Assembly (NCBI GenBank): GCA_018524725.1 | Contig: JAEUWP010000360.1 | Location: 514,862 to 578,861, forward strand | DNA length: 64,000 bases | Reading direction: 5' to 3' | Source: Podaxis mareebaensis | Taxonomy: Eukaryota > Basidiomycota > Agaricomycetes > Agaricales > Agaricaceae | Part shown: positions 17,430 to 28,801 of the stretch, in pieces | Layout: every line of letters begins with the position of its first letter | Position numbering within the stretch: position 1 is the stretch's first letter | Notes under the pieces: generated by a model | Told to the model about the DNA's origin: nothing | Databases searched by the model: none | What the model saw: only the letters and a program-made list of their open reading frames with translations | Made by a program: the position numbers and the translations under genes

Positions 17430-19571
17430 TCACCGCTGACTTCTTCTCCGCGAGCCGCGAGTCATACTCTGGCGGGCATTCTCGAACCGTTCACGGATTT
17501 TGGCATATCCTTCACGGTCGACACGATGAACGTAGTAGGAACCGCCATTGTTTCCCCATGAAACGCTACCAGAATGGTACTGGCGTTCAGTCACCTCAAA
17601 AATGGCGCTGATGTCATCAACCTGGGAGAGCGTCATATTAGCACAACGGGTGGTGAGAAAAATGTAGAATTAGTCTTACGTTACGTTCCGTCATGCGTGC
17701 GTTCAGGGAGCTCACAAAGGGCGCCAGCGAAACGACAATGGCGCCTTCCTTGAGGTCCAAAAACTTGGGCTTGAGCGCCTCGTTCACTGAGAAATGACGT
17801 CAGGACTGGGTGAGGTAAAGATGCCGGAATGGTACTTACGACTTTCTTCAAAGACTTTGTTGTCTATGAGAACCACATCCGCTTTCGACATGAGCTCGTC
17901 GACACGCTTGCTCTTGAGCATATCCCCCTCTTCAAGTTCCATCTCGCCGATATTGACGCCCCACATCCTCGCCCGAATCTTGATCTGGTCAACCATATCC
18001 TTTGCCACACGGGCTGGCTGAGGCATGAGTTCGATGCCATACGCCGTGCATCCGGTTTGCAATGCTGCTTGCACCACCACATTCGCAACCCCACTGCCAA
18101 GATCCAAGAATAAGGAATCTTCTCGCAATTGCGTCAGCCGGATGATCTCGTGGGACAGGATGGGCATGAGCTCTCCATAGACGGTACTCGAGAAGGCTTC
18201 GTATTTTTTAAGAGTCTTGACGTTAGGTCCCACCGCACGTTGATAGTTCTCGTCGACGATACGCATGAGGACCTGTTTAGGTAGGCCCTGTTCTGTCCAT
18301 GTCTCAACCATATCCATTAGGGGATTCCGTGGAGTTGTTTGAGACGGATCTAGCAATGGTGGGTATTTGATACTTCGTAATATAGAATTGATAGCGTCCA
18401 AAGAGCGGAGGAAGAGAGGACCGTCTTGTAGGTTAATAGCACGCTTGAGAGCACGAAGTAATGGAACGTGGCCATTGCATGGAATACCGTTTTGGGTAGA
18501 TTTTAGAGTGGCTGATTCATCGACGGGTGGCTGGTCTGTGCTCGGGGGGGTGGTGATAGGTGTTTGGGAATTTGGTGAAGGAGAAGGTGAGGGGGGAGGC
18601 GAGTCGACATCGGTGAAGGAGTCGTGTGGAAGAGGACCGAAAAGGGCCTGTTGTTCTGGTGTTAAATAGACTACAATAGCATGAGCCAGAGTAAACAGGC
18701 ATAGATGGGGACGGACTGACACTCAACAATTGTCATGAGAGACTTTTCTAGATCCATAATTGGGTTATAGTGGTCTTTGTCCTTTGGAGCGAGAAGAATG
18801 AATCTATGACGGAATTGAGCATCCCGTAGAGAGGTATCCCAACCCACGATGCGACTGACCTTTCTTTTGCACCTGAGTTGGGATACTCGAGCTCTGCTAC
18901 AGGATAGTTGTCGGGATGTGGTTCCCAAGACCTGTCTTCGGGATCATTGGGATTCTTGAAGTCTGAAGAACATCAGTGAAACCGTAGGACTACTATGGGA
19001 AACACGCACATGCTTTATAAGATTTCATTAGCCGCTTCACGATGATCTCGGAGCTGAGGAAAGAGTCTCCTGGATCACCACTCTCGTCAGTGCGCCAGCG
19101 GCGACGGAAGAGTGGTGCATCGGAGTCTAGGCCTGGAAAAAGAGAGGTAGAACGCGATCGGTCACTGCGGTATATAGGCTCGGGAGAGGGAGCAGGGACG
19201 CATTGGCGACTCTGAGCGCGTGACTGGACGCGTGAGGAGGCGGAGGAAGAGGGAGTGCGTTTACGCGGTTTCTTCTTGGGTGGAGCGCGTGGTCGCTTTA
19301 TTTCGCGGGGTAGCGGGACGGGTGGGATGGGATCAGTATCTATGAGCTTGCGTTTGCTGTTGGAAGATGGTAGGGGTTGGGAAAGAGGAGAGGAAAAGGG
19401 GGGAGAAGAAGCGGGTCGGGGGAGGGGCGAGCTGCGGGCAGGGGTATTTGATGTGCTACTGCCATGAATGGAGGGCGAAGACCTGATACGGGTTTTGACG
19501 ATGACGGGGGATGTAGAGGAGGACGGAAGGGGCGAGGAGAAAAAGGCAAAGTCTGTGGAAGAGGAGAGCAT
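17430..19571 (-). CDS. Histone H3-K79 methyltransferase Dot1
   Basis: The catalytic part matches the DOT1 fold: DENYQRAVGPNVKTLKKYEA, STVYGELMP (motif D1-like), the SAM-binding motif FLDLGSGVANVVVQAALQTG, AYGIELM, VLIDNKVF, then SLAPFVSSLNARMTERN and SVSWGNNGGSYYVHRVDRE. Dot1 methylates Lys79 in the globular domain of H3 on nucleosomes and affects silencing and DNA-damage signalling. The N-terminal 190 or so residues are disordered and rich in Ser, Pro and Lys/Arg, which in yeast Dot1 serves DNA and nucleosome contact. Six introns were placed, including one ending just before LNEALKPKFL. The ATG at 19571 is chosen; another in-frame ATG ten codons upstream (19601) is possible. The usual third glycine of the DLGSGVG motif is alanine here. 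It shares a divergent promoter with the oxidoreductase gene. Confidence 0.92.
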
Positions 19572-19993
19572 TGGGTGATTAAACAAACAAAACTCCCACA
19601 TTTATGACCTATCACAGTGGCTGTGCCCTGTTCTTCCCATTAAGCCCTCCTCACCTCTCCCCATCCACACTCCCTGTTTTTTTGTGAGTTCACACCCGTA
19701 TTTCATTCATCCTAATTTCATCCTCTCTCTCGCCCTGCAATATAAACTATATTTGTCCTGCATCCCATCGCAACACGGCTTTGTTTGTCTCTGCTTGGCT
19801 GCATCGTATGCGTCAAGCACGAGCCAATCGAGACGACAGCGCTTATCTCGCTCCTTGACTGGTTCCGCAGTGGTCGCCTGCGTTGATGAAGAGTATCTGT
19901 GAAAGGTGTCCCAAACCCGAGAGACTGCTGGCGCCTTGCAATAACCCGTAGATCACTGTTGCTGTAACAAGTGGATATTATTGTGCATCCCTG
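19572..19993. promoter_or_regulatory. Divergent promoter region, DOT1 / FAD oxidoreductase
   Basis: A 422-bp gap separates the start codons of DOT1 (minus) and the FAD oxidoreductase (plus). It is pyrimidine-rich on the plus strand near DOT1. No clear TATA box or known factor site stands out, so only the shared location is supported. Confidence 0.4.
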
Positions 19994-21850
19994 ATGGGCG
20001 CAGCTCTGTCGCACGTGCAGCACCACGCCCGCAAGGCACTTGTCCGAGTGATCCTCCGGGTGCTCTGCGTCGTCTCCTCGACAATCTCCTCCCTGGTCAA
20101 CCGTCTCGCTGCTTCTCCGGGTATCCCCGTATCCCATCCTTCCCCTTCCTATTGGACGGTTCCCCCTTCACCTATCGCTAAACATGGCTCTGCTTCCAAT
20201 GCTTTCATCCCCGAGTACGCCGACATAGTCATTATTGGAAGTGGAATCACAGGCACCTCCATTGCAAGAACCATACTTGACTACGATGCAAACACCCGCG
20301 GCACCAAGCGACCCCTCCAAGTCGTCATGCTCGAGGCTAGAGATGCCTGTTCAGGTGCAACCGGGCGGTACGTCAACCGCCCCCTAAAATCCGACACCCC
20401 TGAATTCATATTTGTGCAGGAACGGTGGTCATATTACACCTGTTCGGTATCAAGACTATACAGAGCTCAAGAAACGATATGGTCCACAGCTTGCTGCTCA
20501 AATTATTCGCTTCCGCCTGTCTCATTTAACTGAGCTCTTGACTGCTGCCACCGAGGAGAACTTGCTCGTCGATTCACAGTGCCGCGAGACCCAGTCCTAC
20601 GATGTCTATCAGAATACAGATTTGTATCGTTATGCAAAGACTTTACTTCGCACCTATACGCAAGACCTCCCTAGTGAGAGTTCTGACTTCTATATCATTG
20701 AAGACGCTGAAACACTAGCAGTAAGTCACTTTTAATCTTACCAACTACTCTAAACACGGCTCGCTTTGTTGTGCAGGACCTCCAGCTGGCGCCCTCTGTC
20801 GTGGGGTGCCTTGTATCACGCGGTGGCGCAATCCATCCCTACCGACTGGTTACTGGCATCCTCTCCCGCCTTTTACGTTGTTATCCGTCGAGGTAATCCT
20901 TGTCCCTGCCGTACGCATGCCTTCCAGAACTCACTGTGTAATGTAGTTTCCATCTCTTCACCCACACGCCCTGCATCAACATCTTACCTCCTACCTCGCC
21001 TGAGTATTTCTACACCATCTGCACACCCAAGAATAACATCCGTACACGACATGTCATCCACGCCACCAATGCCTGGGCGTCCCACCTACTTCCTGGTATG
21101 CGGAACAAGCTTGTGCCTGCAAGGGGTGTTATGACCGCCCAACTTGCTCGCCCTGGGCTGGGCAAGACCAAATGCGACTGGAGAGGCATGCGGTCCTTTG
21201 TCCTCTATCCCAGCTCGTCGTTTGATTGTTTTGATTACCTGACCCAGCAACCGCCTGCGCCAGTGAAACAGATATCCGCAACATATCCCCCTTCTTCGGC
21301 AGAACTTATGCTTGGCGGTGGCTTCATGCAACATAATACGTACCTTACGGAGCTTGCGAACGCAGATGACAGTGATTGGAACAGGAGGGTCGAAGATTAC
21401 TTGTCAAAGGCGTTGGGTGATTATTTCCGTGTAGGCGAAAGTGACGAGAATGATGTTTTGATTGCGGCATGGAGTGGCATTTTGGCCATATCTGCAGATG
21501 AACGACCGTGGGTAGGTAGAGTGCCAGAAAGCCTATCTCTCAGAAGCCCTATCTGTGGCAAGAACAGCACAGATAAATCCGAGTCTTGCACAGAGACGAT
21601 AGACTCTGTGCTGGACGGAAACGAGGGAAGCATATCGTTGGCGCCACCCGGAGAATGGATAGCTGCAGGCTATTCTGGAGAGGGAATGGTACATGCTTGG
21701 CTAAGCGGCAAGGCGGTTGGGCTGATGGTTCTGGGGCAAGATGAAGTTGATGGTGGAGTGCGCGAGTGGTTGCCCGAGGTATTTAGGATTACAGAGGAAC
21801 GCTGCCGGTGGGCTTGCGTGGAGGAATTGCTGGGGCGTTGGATGTGGTAG
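19994..21850 (+). CDS. FAD-dependent oxidoreductase, DAO (D-amino-acid oxidase-like) superfamily
   Basis: After a possible N-terminal hydrophobic stretch (VILRVLCVVSSTISSLV) comes the dinucleotide-binding motif ADIVIIGSGITGTSIARTIL, the acidic strand end VVMLEAR, and then DACSGATGRNGGHITP, typical of DAO-fold flavoenzymes. The C-terminal FAD contact region is AGYSGEGMVHAWLSGKAVGL. Three GT-AG introns were removed: one after SGATGR, one after DAETLA, and one after LLRCYPS. Each restores the frame. The reaction and substrate cannot be read from sequence; DAO-type enzymes oxidise amines, amino acids or related compounds. The start at 19994 is the first ATG of the long open frame. The hydrophobic N-terminus could be a signal anchor or a mitochondrial presequence. 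Confidence 0.82.
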
Positions 21851-22103
21851 AGTGTCATGTAGATAGGCATGGTTGTACGTGGGAAGATTTGAATTTATTT
21901 TGATTGTGGCTTCGTGATTGCAACAGATTTGCCTTTGGTCGCTGTTGCCAGCATCCTCCTCCCACCCGCAAACGACCCCGTCTTCCCTCTTTTTTCCTTC
22001 TCGTGTTCGTCCGCGACGCCGTCCAGCACCCGGTGGTGAGCTCACCGTGTACCGTATGTCTCCCCTGCTGACCTGATCCACGTCAAGACGCAGAACACGT
22101 AGG
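21851..22103. other. Intergenic region
   Basis: This 253-bp gap separates two plus-strand genes. It is rich in pyrimidines just before the next start codon, as is common for fungal promoters. No other feature seen. Confidence 0.3.
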
Positions 22104-25100
22104 GTGTTTGCTCGGCCGCTTCACGTCCCAGCCCAGTCCATGGCTGTTCTCCTTTCCTCAGACTGGAAGTACCCCGGCACAAATACAGAAATGGACCTTT
22201 CTTCATCCAATTCTTCACGACAACGCTCTTCACCCGCCAACGATCACCCATCGTCGTCACCCCAAGTTGCCCCTTCCCATCAACTCCATCTTCAGCAGCA
22301 ACCCCATGTCCAGCAGCTCCAGCAATCTCCCTACACTTTCCCGCTCCAACAACAGCCTCAAGGCAGCTGGACGCCCTCCATAGCCGCGGCTCCCTTTTAC
22401 CCGTCTTTCTTTCAGAACCAACAGCAGCCCGGCCAGGCATACCCCAACCAACTCCCACCCCAAGCTGCCTACTTTGATCCTGCTAATGCCCAACTCGCAC
22501 AATGGGCTTACCAGCAGATGATGTTCAGTGCGCAGCACGGCTTTCCCCAAATGGCTCCCCAGCGTACGGCTTCCAACCCCTCGGCGCCTAACGACTACTT
22601 CTCTCAAGGTTCGATACCTGGCCCCTTCAACCCTTTCCCTAGCGGCACCCCTCCGCCCCACGCTCACCGCAGTGGCGGAACCGATCATCAACAACAAGGA
22701 ACGCAGAATGGCCAATACACCGGCTTTCATCCTTATCGACGACCCAATCGACAGCAGAGTTCGCACACTCAAGACAGCAACAATGATTGGCGTCCTGGCA
22801 TTGGTCCCATCCCCCAGCCCCCTTATGCGCGGCCGGAAGCCTCTGGCTCCACTTCCTCCGTCAATTCCTCGAGCAGCCAGAGGCAACGCACCAACAGTAA
22901 TCAAAGCGGTCACAGCGGCCATAATGTGCCGTCGGCCAATTCTGTTTCTCGCAGCCGGAACAACGGTTCCCCGAACCCATCAGCATCAAGTTCTGCTCGA
23001 AACTCTCCTTCACCAGGTTCTTCCTCTGCCCCATCCAAGGCGAGCACGCCCCGTGTACCCCATAACCGTAATGGGTCGTCGTCATCGACTTCTACATCAG
23101 CTTCTTCACGACCTTCTGTGCTATCTCAATCATCTCCGACTACCGCCACCTCCACTGTGTCCTCCTCAGCCACATCCAACAGTACGCACCGTCTCGCCCG
23201 TCCTTCTCCTCTTTCCCAAGGGAATTTTACTGCTTCTGAGAAGCGGATGTCGCGCGACGACAGTGACTTGGCCGCCATGCTAGAATCCTCCTCAAAGACT
23301 TCATCTGGTATGAGCCGCGGAGGATTGAAGGGGAGAATTCGTCGCGCTCTTTCTTTCAATGCTCTCAAGGAGGAGGAAGGTGACGATGATGATGAGTCCA
23401 TTAAGGCTTCCAACTACAATACTGCCAAAGCCAAAGGCAAGGAATCCTTGACGATCAATTCATCGGTGGCTCGTCCAGAAACGGCAGGCGGTGTCCGCAG
23501 TCCTGACAGCGGCCTTGATGATGGGGAATCTACCGCCACTGTGCAGACAAAGAAGAAGGGACGAGCGGCCTCTTTGTTCAACTCGAGACTCAATGCCAGT
23601 ACCGACAACATCTCCTTGTCTTCGACGGTTAGTAGTGCCAGCGTGATGATTCGGAAGCTCGGTTCCATGAGCAAGCTGGTCGTCCGAAGGAATTCGTTGG
23701 CTGGCATTACGTCCATCTTCAAAGATAAGAACAAGGATTCCAGCGACAAGGGGAAGAAGAAGGACAAAAAAGGAGCCAAGACAGCGGCCCTACAAGCAGA
23801 AGTGTCGCATGTCCATGCTGAGTTGGATAGGAGTAGCAGCGATCGGGGTGTTGGAGCAGATGCAAATGGGCTTAGCCCAGCGGCCGAGTTGGCCCGGCAG
23901 CATACCCTTAAGACTAAGGCTGAGGCTGCAGCCAGGGCCAAAGCTCAACAGGAGGCACAAGCTGCAGCGGCTACTTCTGCCGCCGCCGGCAAGGCCAATG
24001 GTGATGGACCTAATGCTGGTGTCCCTACATGGGATAAAAACACGACCACGCGGGCTGGTTCTGCGTCGCCAGTCAAACGGTCTGGAGGTGTCAGGGTGAA
24101 CGAAGATGGTACTCGGGTGATTGTAGAAGAAGACGATGACGAGAGCGATGACGGGCATTACGACCCTCAGCAAGCCAACTCGTACAATATGGATGGTTGG
24201 GATGATGATGACGATTGGGACGTTCCGGAGACGGATGAAGATGTCACGATTCGTGTTGGGATAGGGAAGGCGACGATCAACGACGAGGAACAGGAGGAGG
24301 TTGAGCCGTGGGCAGTGGACGTCCGACGTAGCATCGAGCGGACGAAACGACCCATGAAGGGGATCCTTAAAAGTGCGTTCACCTTGTATTAGTTATGCTT
24401 TCCATGCGGACCCCTAACTAACCGTACCGAATTATGTAGATGCTGGCTCCTACGACCAGTCGCAGTATCTCGGTGATCAACCCATACCCACCCGAGCCCG
24501 TTCTAATTCGTACAACTCGCACCCTGGTCAAGCCGAGCTCGGTCCTTTGGCTCGCATCCCCTCGCCGGATCCTGATCACATCGATGGTCTCCATCGGCAC
24601 AATTCCCATTCATCAGGTCACAGCAACACGGCGGCGCCCTCGATCCCTCCTCTCAAGTTTGATTCTTCTTCTCCGATTGCTTCCACCTTTAATACAAACA
24701 CGAAAGAGCTCCCCGATACCCCTTCTCATTCCTCTCACGCTTCCGAGAGGCCGAGTTCAATATTCCAGCATCCTTCGCTCAATTCTTCTGCGCCCGCATT
24801 GTCGATGGTTCCTTCCTCTGCTCCAACATTGACGCACAGATCAGCGACTGCTCCGACCAAAAAGTTGGCATTTGCCACGAGCTTGTCCGTTTACGACACG
24901 TTTTCTTCGACCGTTTATGACCGCAGGAGCGAGCCTGCTACGTGGAGCCGACTCACACCAGCTTTGGCACAGAGGATCAAGGAGGAATTGAACTCGTACA
25001 AAATGGAGGAAATGGAGGTGCATGCTGCTAGTCGGATTCAGTAAGTCTTTCTATTTGTCTCTTTCACGCATGAAGCTGAGTTACCTCGCAGCACCCAATT

Positions 25101-25110
25101 TTTCGTCTAA
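22104..25110 (+). CDS. Large low-complexity protein with Bni4-like C-terminal tail
   Basis: The first 350 or so residues are Gln-, Ser-, Asn- and Pro-rich and probably disordered. The middle is basic (ISLSSTVSSASVMIRKLGSM, KKGKKKDKKGAK) with coiled, Ala-rich stretches and an acidic block (DGWDDDDDWDVPETDEDVTI). The conserved part is at the end: KKLAFATSLSVYDTFSSTVY, then EPATWSRLTPALAQRIKEEL, then EMEVHAASRIHTQFFV and stop. That resembles the tail of fungal Bni4-type proteins, which tether protein phosphatase 1 and chitin synthase at the bud neck or septum; KLAF may be the RVxF-type phosphatase site. Three exons: the first intron follows KGILK near 24374, and the second (25042-25091) leads to a 19-nt final exon, 25092-25110. 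Without that last exon the conserved FF end would be lost. Function is inferred from the tail only. Confidence 0.72.
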
Positions 25111-26205
25111 TTAACCTTTGACGACTTCTCTTGGATTTGCTATCATAACGCCCCGCATCAATTCTTTATATATCCCAAGCATTGTTGCCAATCCTCTGAT
25201 CTAACACCTATTCCTGCAAGATATCCCTCCCCACTTATTCCCTTATCTTTGACCCTCTCCGGAACCACTTTCGCGACCTACTTTAGCACTACAAGATACC
25301 CCTGTTGTCAACCATGTACTGTGACACACGGCATCAGCGTTGGTGACAGTATCTCGTCGCTGCATGCGTGTTGTCGATTGGCTCGCATCTTGCGTGCTGC
25401 AGACTGTAACCCTTTCTCTCATCACACCCTTTCCCAACGACTGGATGGACAATGAAGCATACTGCAATTATGTTCTCTACTTACGTTCGTTTGATATCTT
25501 TCTGTCTTTTCACGTTTCTTTCGGCTGACTAGTAAAAAAAAGCAACCCCCAATGTCTCCATATTCCCAATACTTCCCAATCAGCATTTCAATCTGTTATT
25601 TGCAGTTTTGGTCGTCTCCTCCCTCTTCCCCTTTAATACTTGGTTTCTCTGATTTCTTTCTTTCTCGAGGTGGTGTGTATATGTGGTATGGAGGATAAGC
25701 TAATTCCATCGTTACCATGTGTACAGAGTGGTTCCTTAATGGCACATAAGAATAATTTCTGATAAGCGAACAAGGGCGGACATACCTGAAGGCTGCCTAG
25801 CGACCGATGTGATGAATTGACTTCTCTGCATTCCAGGGTAAAGATTTGTTGAAGTCCGGCGGGAGTCTGGTGGTGCATGCGCCCGAGCTAATTGTCGGCG
25901 AGGCGCTTAAGAACAAAGGTGTGCTTATGTAATACGCACCCCGTCGCGTAATGAACAGATGCCTTTGTTCTCTCAACCCGTCCATTACACAATGAGATAG
26001 TTTCTTTGGGTCCTATAAAACCTCGAAGCCAATGGGCCATACACCTATCGCTCGACTGCGTCTATCTTTCTTTCATTTTTTTCTTTTCACCCGAAGCCGC
26101 TAGTCGTGCTTCTCGGGACATCTCTCTTCTTTCCAAGTTCACGATTTACGAACATTATCCATTCCCTAGACTCATCCCGCTGCTCGCTGGTATCACTCCT
26201 TGAAA
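25111..26205. other. 1.1 kb intergenic region, likely 3' UTR and promoter
   Basis: No gene is recognisable. The sequence is T/C-rich with several short open frames on both strands that look like chance. The final 150 bp, with a strong pyrimidine run near 26070-26095, probably form the promoter and 5' UTR of the membrane-protein gene that starts at 26206. Confidence 0.4.
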
Positions 26206-27143
26206 ATGATTGCTGGAATCTCTAAAGCCATCGCCCTTTACCTTGCCCCTCTTCTGGCTCTGACCGCGACGATTCTTTCCCTCTTTGCGTTCCTGGCTCC
26301 AACCCTCCTCCTTCATGATCGTGTTGCGCTTTTGACTGTCGCACCTTCAACTGTATTGGTCCAACCCGGACCGGGCCAGAGCGTTGATGGCCCCAGTGTA
26401 TTTTTGGGCCCACTTGGTGCGTGTTTGTTAGGTCGATTGGGTACTGGGAATAAACCTGGATATGTTGCAGGCTCTTGTGCTCGCAGCAGCAATGACGCGC
26501 CACTTAACTGTACGCTTCCTAGTGTATCCCCTCAGTTTAGTGAGTGCTCCTCCGAATTTGATCAAGTTCGTACGTTGAATGCGTACATTATCTTGCAGAT
26601 CTCTCGCCTCTTCCTGAGAATGCCCCGGCGTCGTTGTTGTATGCTCCCTCGGCATCGACACCAGTGTTTATTTCGATTGCACTTGCACTGGATGTTACTT
26701 TCCTTATTACATTTACTCTCATCTCCTTGCGCCATAAGATGGGAAAGGCTGGCTCTGCGTTCGAGGCTCCTCTGCTTCAGAGCGTTTCCGCAGGAATCGG
26801 CTTCATGGGATTTATGATCGGTGGGTAGTCTATCGTCTTTGTTCTTGTGCTTCGAGGAGTTGAACGCCGTATGTTATGTCCAGGATTGACCGCCTTCCTC
26901 ATCCTTCGTATGTGGTTTGGCAAGGCCATTCAGGACTTCAATTCGAGCATCCAAGCACAGGGAACGCAAGGTCCCAAACTCATTGCTGAAGCAGGCAACG
27001 CCTTTACGAGTATGTGCACTCTATGAAATCTAGTGAACAGGCAACTGACTTTTCTGATAGTGGTTTGGGTGGCCCACGCGTTCTGGACGGTGCCAGTGAT
27101 AATTTCGCTTACCAAGTACCATGTCAAGTCGGGAAAAGCCTGA
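26206..27143 (+). CDS. Fungal tetraspan membrane protein, SUR7/PalI-like
   Basis: Four membrane segments are visible: LYLAPLLALTATILSLFAFL near the N-terminus, then FISIALALDVTFLITFTLIS, AGIGFMGFMIG running into LTAFLILRMW, and AFWTVPVIISLTKY near the C-terminus. A large external loop between segments 1 and 2 holds a cysteine pair (GSCARSSNDAPLNC). This layout fits SUR7/PalI proteins of plasma-membrane eisosomes or ambient-pH sensing. Introns: one of 54 nt inside the loop (after GPLG), one after QF, one after FMIG and one after AFT; all are GT-AG. The first is a multiple of three and has no stop, so it looks like coding sequence unless the splice sites are noticed; removing it brings the cysteine motif next to GPLG. 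Family call is by topology, since no specific motif is decisive. Confidence 0.65.
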
Positions 27144-27361
27144 GAGCTTGGGCCTTTTATACTTTACTTTTTACTTCGGGGAACTTGTTTGGATAGGCAT
27201 GCCTTGTAGTTTAGTTCCGGACTATTGTAATCATGAGATGTATCCTTGCACAATGCATAACGTCTGATATTAATTAATCACGTGAGACATAGCAATCAGT
27301 GACATGACAGATTTTGGGTTACGTCCAAAGTTGTTCGCTCTACTCACCTTAACTCACTACC

Positions 27362-28700
27362 ATGTCTAGGCCGGACAAGGCTACAGCAGAACGCAACGCA
27401 AGAACCCTCAGGGAACTCGTGAAACGCCCAGAAAATAAAGTCTGTGCTGACTGCAAACGGAACGGTGAGGACCCAGCGGGTTGTTGGCCCTTTCATGGAG
27501 TTCTGAACTCTGATATCGACAGATCCTCGATGGGCTTCCTGGAATATGTACGGTCTCGTGCAGTTTATCGGCAGGGGTTATCTGACAGCAATGGTTTAGT
27601 GGCGTCTTTCTGTGTATCCGATGCTCTGGCATCCATCGTGGTATGGGAACGCACATCAGCAAGGTCAAATCTGTGGATCTGGACATGTGGACTCCTGAAC
27701 AGATGGAGGTGAGTGCGCATGCACCCGTTACCCGTATTGGTATTGAGTTCGAGAAGTCTATACAAAAATGGGGCAATAAGCGGGCTAATCTCTACTGGGA
27801 AGCCCACTTAAAACCAGGACACATTCCGCCAGAACAGTTAGTGACTCTAAACAGCGTCTATACCCCTTTTCTCATTCAACCTATGTCAACAGCAAAATAG
27901 AGTCGTTCATTCGCTCGAAATATGAATCTCGGCGATGGGCGATGGATGGACCTCCACCACCCGATCCCAGCGTGCTGGAGAGCGGCTCAATTGCAGAGCC
28001 ACCGCCTCCCCCGCCTCAAGAACAACCTCCCGCAGTAGTGGCATCAGCAAGACAAAGTCATGCTTCCAGTAGCAGCATCTCTTCGCGTAACTTGGCATTC
28101 ACGACACAACAACCCCAGGCACACCAGCTCCTCTCCGCGAATTTCACAAAACCCTCTGCTACTCAGATCCCCACCCAAGCCGCTGCTCAACCTCTTCAAC
28201 CTGCCCAACCCGCCGCTCCTCAAGATGACCTCTTCTCCCTTGACTTCCACGCCCCTTCCCCAGTCACTACTTCCAACGTTACCCCTCAAAACCCCAGGAA
28301 AGATGTCAAGCAAGACATCCTTTCGCTATTCTCTGCCGCTCCCGCTAATCCTCCTTCCAACCCAATGAACCAGTTTAACACTGGCCTCTGGAATGCTTCC
28401 TTATCACAGCCCCAGCAGCCGGCACAGCCAACCAGCATGATCGGAAGCGCAGGAATCGGTGCATGGGGCGCTAGCTCTGGTTGGGCGCCAGCCGCAACAG
28501 CTCCCCCTGCACAACCAAACGTCTGGAACACACCTGCGACTACTACCACTAGTCTATCTCCTCAACAGGCCAGTCTCTTCAATACTAGCGACATCTGGGG
28601 AAGCACACCGTCGACGTCTACTTCTGGAACCGGTCTCCCTTCTACCACCTCTCAGAAGAAGGATGACGCCTTTGGTGACATTTGGGGCTCATTCAAATGA
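27362..28700 (+). CDS. ArfGAP-domain protein (Age2/SMAP type)
   Basis: The N-terminus is an ArfGAP zinc finger: NKVCADCKRNDPRWASWNIG, then FLCIRCSGIHRGMGTH, in the CX2C-X16-CX2C pattern with the arginine finger in GIHRGMG. It continues KVKSVDLDMWTPEQMESIQK, WGNKRANLYWEAHLK and ESFIRSKYESRRW. Such proteins stimulate GTP hydrolysis on Arf GTPases at Golgi and endosomal membranes. The rest is Pro/Gln/Ala-rich and ends DDAFGDIWGSFK, with NPF-like and DIWG-type short motifs often used for coat or adaptor binding. Five exons join after KRN, WNI, QME and PEH. The last intron (5' gttagt) is unusual but restores the conserved ESFIRSKY frame. It converges with the aminopeptidase gene, with 101 bp between stops. 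Confidence 0.92.
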
Positions 28701-28801
28701 GCCTGATAAATTGATTTACAACTTCACATACACACGATATACTGAGATAGCATATTTTCACATCGATATCCCATGGTACTTCCTTACACCAGTTGGAGGT
28801 C

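Noticed and set aside
22257..24173. Long antisense frames within the Bni4-like gene
   Set aside because: Same cause: repetitive Ser/Gln codons. The sense frame has the conserved tail and correct introns.
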